Shown: positions 7,081 to 9,084 of the stretch, one piece after another
Position numbering within the stretch: position 1 is the stretch's first letter
Layout of the letters: each line of letters opens with the position of its first letter
Assembly (NCBI GenBank): GCA_009775535.1
Contig: VSPW01000072.1
Location: forward strand, 1-9,084
Origin: Muribaculaceae bacterium
GTDB taxonomy: Bacteria; Bacteroidota; Bacteroidia; Bacteroidales; Muribaculaceae
Reading direction: 5' to 3'
Length of the DNA stretch: 9,084 bases
The notes under the pieces: model-generated
What the model saw: the letters and a program-made list of their open reading frames with translations, nothing else
What the model was told of the DNA's origin: nothing
The model's database searches: none
Position numbers and translations under genes: made by a program

Positions 7081-8694
7081 TTATTTCTCCAGCTTTTCCA
7101 ATTCAGCGCGTAGATACCTGTTTTCCTTATAGTCCAAGGCCTTACGGTAGCACATGGCCCGCTCTTCAAGACTGCTGCTATATGCCCCTTTTTCATACCA
7201 TCGATAATATGCCTGAGATGAAAGCTCATTAAACCTCCAGTTGGACGGGGCAACCGGATCATATCCGAGCATACGGCATACCTCATCTCCCTCCTTACGG
7301 AATGATACTGCAGCATCCAGCTCTTCATCTGTCATTGCGGAATTCGACTTCGGCAACATCTCCTTAAGGTACTCATCAAAATAATAGTATGCATACTCCC
7401 GTACCTTTTCCCTCATTGCCTGCTTTCCGGCCACTTCCATCCCCGATTCATCGGCCCTCTTTATAAGGTCGGCAGCCTTCAATATGTCACCTTCCCAAAT
7501 TTCAAGTCCGGCCAAAGGGACGAAAGCCCTTACGGAATCATATCCCGCAAATTCGCGCAAAACTTCTATATCCTTATTCTTGATTGCATCCGTGAGCCTT
7601 TGGGATGCCGATGGCAGTACGGCAAAAAAGACTCCGGCAATGACTATAGCCACAGCCCCTATGCATACCCATTTCATAATGCCCTTACGGCTCTTCTTTT
7701 CCACCATCTTGGGTGTCACTATCACCTCCGGCTCTACCGGAACTTCTGGAGGCACAACAGCCTTACGCACGGACATTTGCCGGTTGACAGGCATATACCT
7801 CCTAAGTTCCTCCCTGAATTGCGATATCGATTTCGTACGTACGTCCTTGTTACTGCGCATCGCATTCATCATTGCCCGCACAGCCTGATCGGGAAGTCCA
7901 TCGGGCAACGCCTCCTTTAGGCTCTTTATCGAAAATTCAGACGCAATCTCCGGCGCAGACCCTGTAAGCACATAATACAGCGTTGCCGCCAGGGCATAAA
8001 CATCAGCCTGCGGCGTAAACACCGACAGCCCGGCATACTGTTCCAATGGAGCATACCCCTTGCTGCAAGCCACATTCTGCACCAATGATGTTGAATTTCC
8101 GTCAGCATCATAATGTTTTGACAACCCGAAATCTATTAAGACAGGTGTCATAATCCCATCTTTCTCCACCATTATGATATTTGCCGGCTTTATGTCCAGA
8201 TGGGTCATCTTATTGTCATGCAGGCACTCAAGAGCATCAAACAATGGGGCAAGAAGCCTAAGGGCCCATTTGATAGGCTGTGGCCCTTTTCTCTTTATAT
8301 ACTCCTGAAGCGTTTCCCCTTCAAGATAATCCATTATGTAGTATGATGTGTTATTTGCCTGGAACACCTCACGTATGTGCACTATATTGGGATGAGAAGC
8401 CCCGATACGGTTAAGCATAGTGGCCTCCCGGATAAAATCCTTTTGGCTGTTCTCTATGGCCTTCTGTGCCTTAGATGCAAATTCTACGGAATTGTCCTCC
8501 ATCCGTTCTGCCATGTCAGCGACAAAATGCTCTTTGAGCGCATAATACTTTACGCTGCCAGATTGGCCGCCTTCCATGCTTACTTTATATGTAATGCCAA
8601 AGCCACCACGCCCTAACACTGATACAATACGGTAGCTATGTGCCGGACTCCTTAATATATACCCAACTGGGAGAGTGTTGTTTTCTGGTTTCAT
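7081..8694 (-). CDS. Membrane-anchored Ser/Thr protein kinase (PknB-like), non-RD type
   Basis: With start ATG 8694 the protein has 537 residues. Residues about 20-300 are a Hanks-type kinase domain: glycine loop GRGGFG (28-33), ATP-binding lysine in YYALK (K54), helix-C glutamate in REATML (E90), catalytic loop HLDIKPAN (165-172; D167, N172), DFG (188-190), APLE in place of APE (215-218) and DVYALA (D231). The HRD arginine is leucine, making it a non-RD kinase. A proline-rich linker (about 315-330) and basic patch lead to one membrane segment (342-360, WVCIGAVAIVIAGVFFAVL); residues after 361 are helical, TPR-like near the end (RAMCYRKALDYKENRYL), and probably extracytoplasmic. It should phosphorylate Ser/Thr of unknown cytoplasmic targets in response to an outside or envelope cue. 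The in-frame ATG at 8742 is rejected because it lies in a terminator hairpin. The gene is convergent with mutS2. Confidence 0.9.
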   Translation of the reverse strand: MKPENNTLPVGYILRSPAHSYRIVSVLGRGGFGITYKVSMEGGQSGSVKYYALKEHFVADMAERMEDNSVEFASKAQKAIENSQKDFIREATMLNRIGASHPNIVHIREVFQANNTSYYIMDYLEGETLQEYIKRKGPQPIKWALRLLAPLFDALECLHDNKMTHLDIKPANIIMVEKDGIMTPVLIDFGLSKHYDADGNSTSLVQNVACSKGYAPLEQYAGLSVFTPQADVYALAATLYYVLTGSAPEIASEFSIKSLKEALPDGLPDQAVRAMMNAMRSNKDVRTKSISQFREELRRYMPVNRQMSVRKAVVPPEVPVEPEVIVTPKMVEKKSRKGIMKWVCIGAVAIVIAGVFFAVLPSASQRLTDAIKNKDIEVLREFAGYDSVRAFVPLAGLEIWEGDILKAADLIKRADESGMEVAGKQAMREKVREYAYYYFDEYLKEMLPKSNSAMTDEELDAAVSFRKEGDEVCRMLGYDPVAPSNWRFNELSSQAYYRWYEKGAYSSSLEERAMCYRKALDYKENRYLRAELEKLEK

Positions 8695-8706
8695 AGTTAT
8701 CGGATT

Positions 8707-8740
8707 AAAAGGCATGGATGCGACAAAATCGCATCCATGC
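8707..8740 (-). terminator. Strong intrinsic terminator after the PCMD-domain gene
   Basis: GCATGGATGCGA (8712-8723) and TCGCATCCATGC (8729-8740) form a perfect 12-bp stem with a 5-base loop. Read on the minus strand it is followed by C and then TTTT (8710-8707), whereas the plus strand has no T-run after it, so it acts on minus-strand transcripts. It begins 12 bases after the stop of the upstream minus-strand gene. Only 12 bases separate its T-run from the kinase start at 8694. No TAnnTTTG promoter element is visible between hairpin and kinase, so the kinase may depend on read-through. Confidence 0.85.
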
Positions 8741-8752
8741 ATATTTAACGGA

Positions 8753-9084
8753 TCAATATATCAAAGTAAGGTCGTCCAGCCACATATTGGATTTACCTCC
8801 TACAAAGTAATCGCCACCCTTGCTGGCCGAAGCCACCACGACAATGTTAGAAGCCTTTATGTCATGGTGGTAATATTCAAGGTTTATCGTGAATTCAATC
8901 ATGCCCGTACCTGGTGTTGCCGTATCCCACACCTGTTCACCGTAGGCAATCACGTTGGATGCATGGCGGTCAAACAACTGCTGAGTCTTGGTCTTGATAA
9001 CCACAGGCCACCCGCGATATTCATTGTCTTCCGCGACATAATCTGTCAGGACAGCTATATAGACAATACCCTTTTCTGTATCCC
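8753..9084 (-). CDS. C-terminal part of a PCMD-domain surface protein, cut by window edge
   Basis: The frame is open to the right edge and ends at TGA (8755-8753); about 110 residues are visible. The tail, with NIVVVASASKGGDYFVGG followed by SNMWLDDLTLIY, matches the end of PCMD (putative carbohydrate metabolism domain) proteins of Bacteroidetes, which commonly end in a VASSSKYGDYFTGG-like stretch and a DDFELIY-like strand. PCMD proteins are usually lipoproteins with a C-terminal beta-sandwich, often near glycoside hydrolases, and carbohydrate binding is suspected rather than proven. An internal GTG at 9004 is not the start: the frame continues upstream with coherent beta-rich sequence (GIVYIAVLTDY, then EYRGWPVVI). 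The N-terminus, signal peptide and neighbours are outside the window. Identification is from memory of the family motif. Confidence 0.75.
   Translation of the reverse strand, partial: DTEKGIVYIAVLTDYVAEDNEYRGWPVVIKTKTQQLFDRHASNVIAYGEQVWDTATPGTGMIEFTINLEYYHHDIKASNIVVVASASKGGDYFVGGKSNMWLDDLTLIY

Noticed and set aside
8695..8742. Extended kinase N-terminus starting at ATG 8742
   Set aside because: The codons coincide with an intrinsic terminator hairpin (8712-8740) of the upstream gene; ATG 8694 is a better start.
8753..9004. Small 83-residue gene starting at GTG 9004
   Set aside because: The reading frame stays open to the window edge with coherent PCMD-like sequence, so this is the end of a longer gene.

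Overview
The window looks like chromosomal DNA from a member of Bacteroidales, perhaps Muribaculaceae. The order-level call rests on a Bacteroidetes-type promoter (TTTG, 19 bases, TAACTTTG) upstream of rho, the absence of clear Shine-Dalgarno sites, a Rho protein with a very long disordered insertion, a secreted GH20 hexosaminidase, and a C-terminal domain of the PCMD type found on Bacteroidetes surface glycan proteins. The family-level guess rests on moderate GC and heavy use of the Ile codon ATA, and is weaker. No plasmid, phage, insertion sequence, CRISPR array, tRNA or rRNA was seen.

Layout: (1) 1-1316, minus strand: a signal-peptide-bearing GH20 beta-N-acetylhexosaminidase, cut at its C-terminus by the window edge. 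(2) 1317-1751: a 435-base divergent intergenic region with a perfect 17-base palindrome whose arms are Bacteroidetes -7 boxes pointing in opposite directions, a near-consensus promoter for rho, and a rho leader of about 220 nt with small hairpins. (3) 1752-7058, plus strand: a tight three-gene operon, rho - exoA - mutS2, with gaps of 5 and 16 bases. It encodes the transcription terminator Rho, an AP endonuclease / exonuclease III, and the MutS2 ATPase with a C-terminal Smr domain. All three act where transcription, translation and DNA damage meet. (4) 7059-7080: a 22-base convergent gap with a weak hairpin. (5) 7081-8694, minus strand: a membrane-anchored Ser/Thr protein kinase with a non-RD catalytic loop (HLD instead of HRD) and a helical extracytoplasmic tail. 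(6) 8707-8740: a strong 12-bp-stem intrinsic terminator on the minus strand. (7) 8753-9084, minus strand: the C-terminal part of a PCMD-domain protein, cut by the window edge.

The most interesting points are the roughly 267-residue disordered insertion of Rho, which holds an AT-hook-like motif, an aromatic patch and Q-rich stretches; the long structured rho leader; the palindromic divergent promoter element; and the terminator just before the kinase. That terminator shows that the longest possible kinase start (8742) is an artefact, and it raises the possibility that the kinase is expressed by read-through. I do not see a clearly new multi-gene system here; most genes are recognisable housekeeping or surface-glycan genes.
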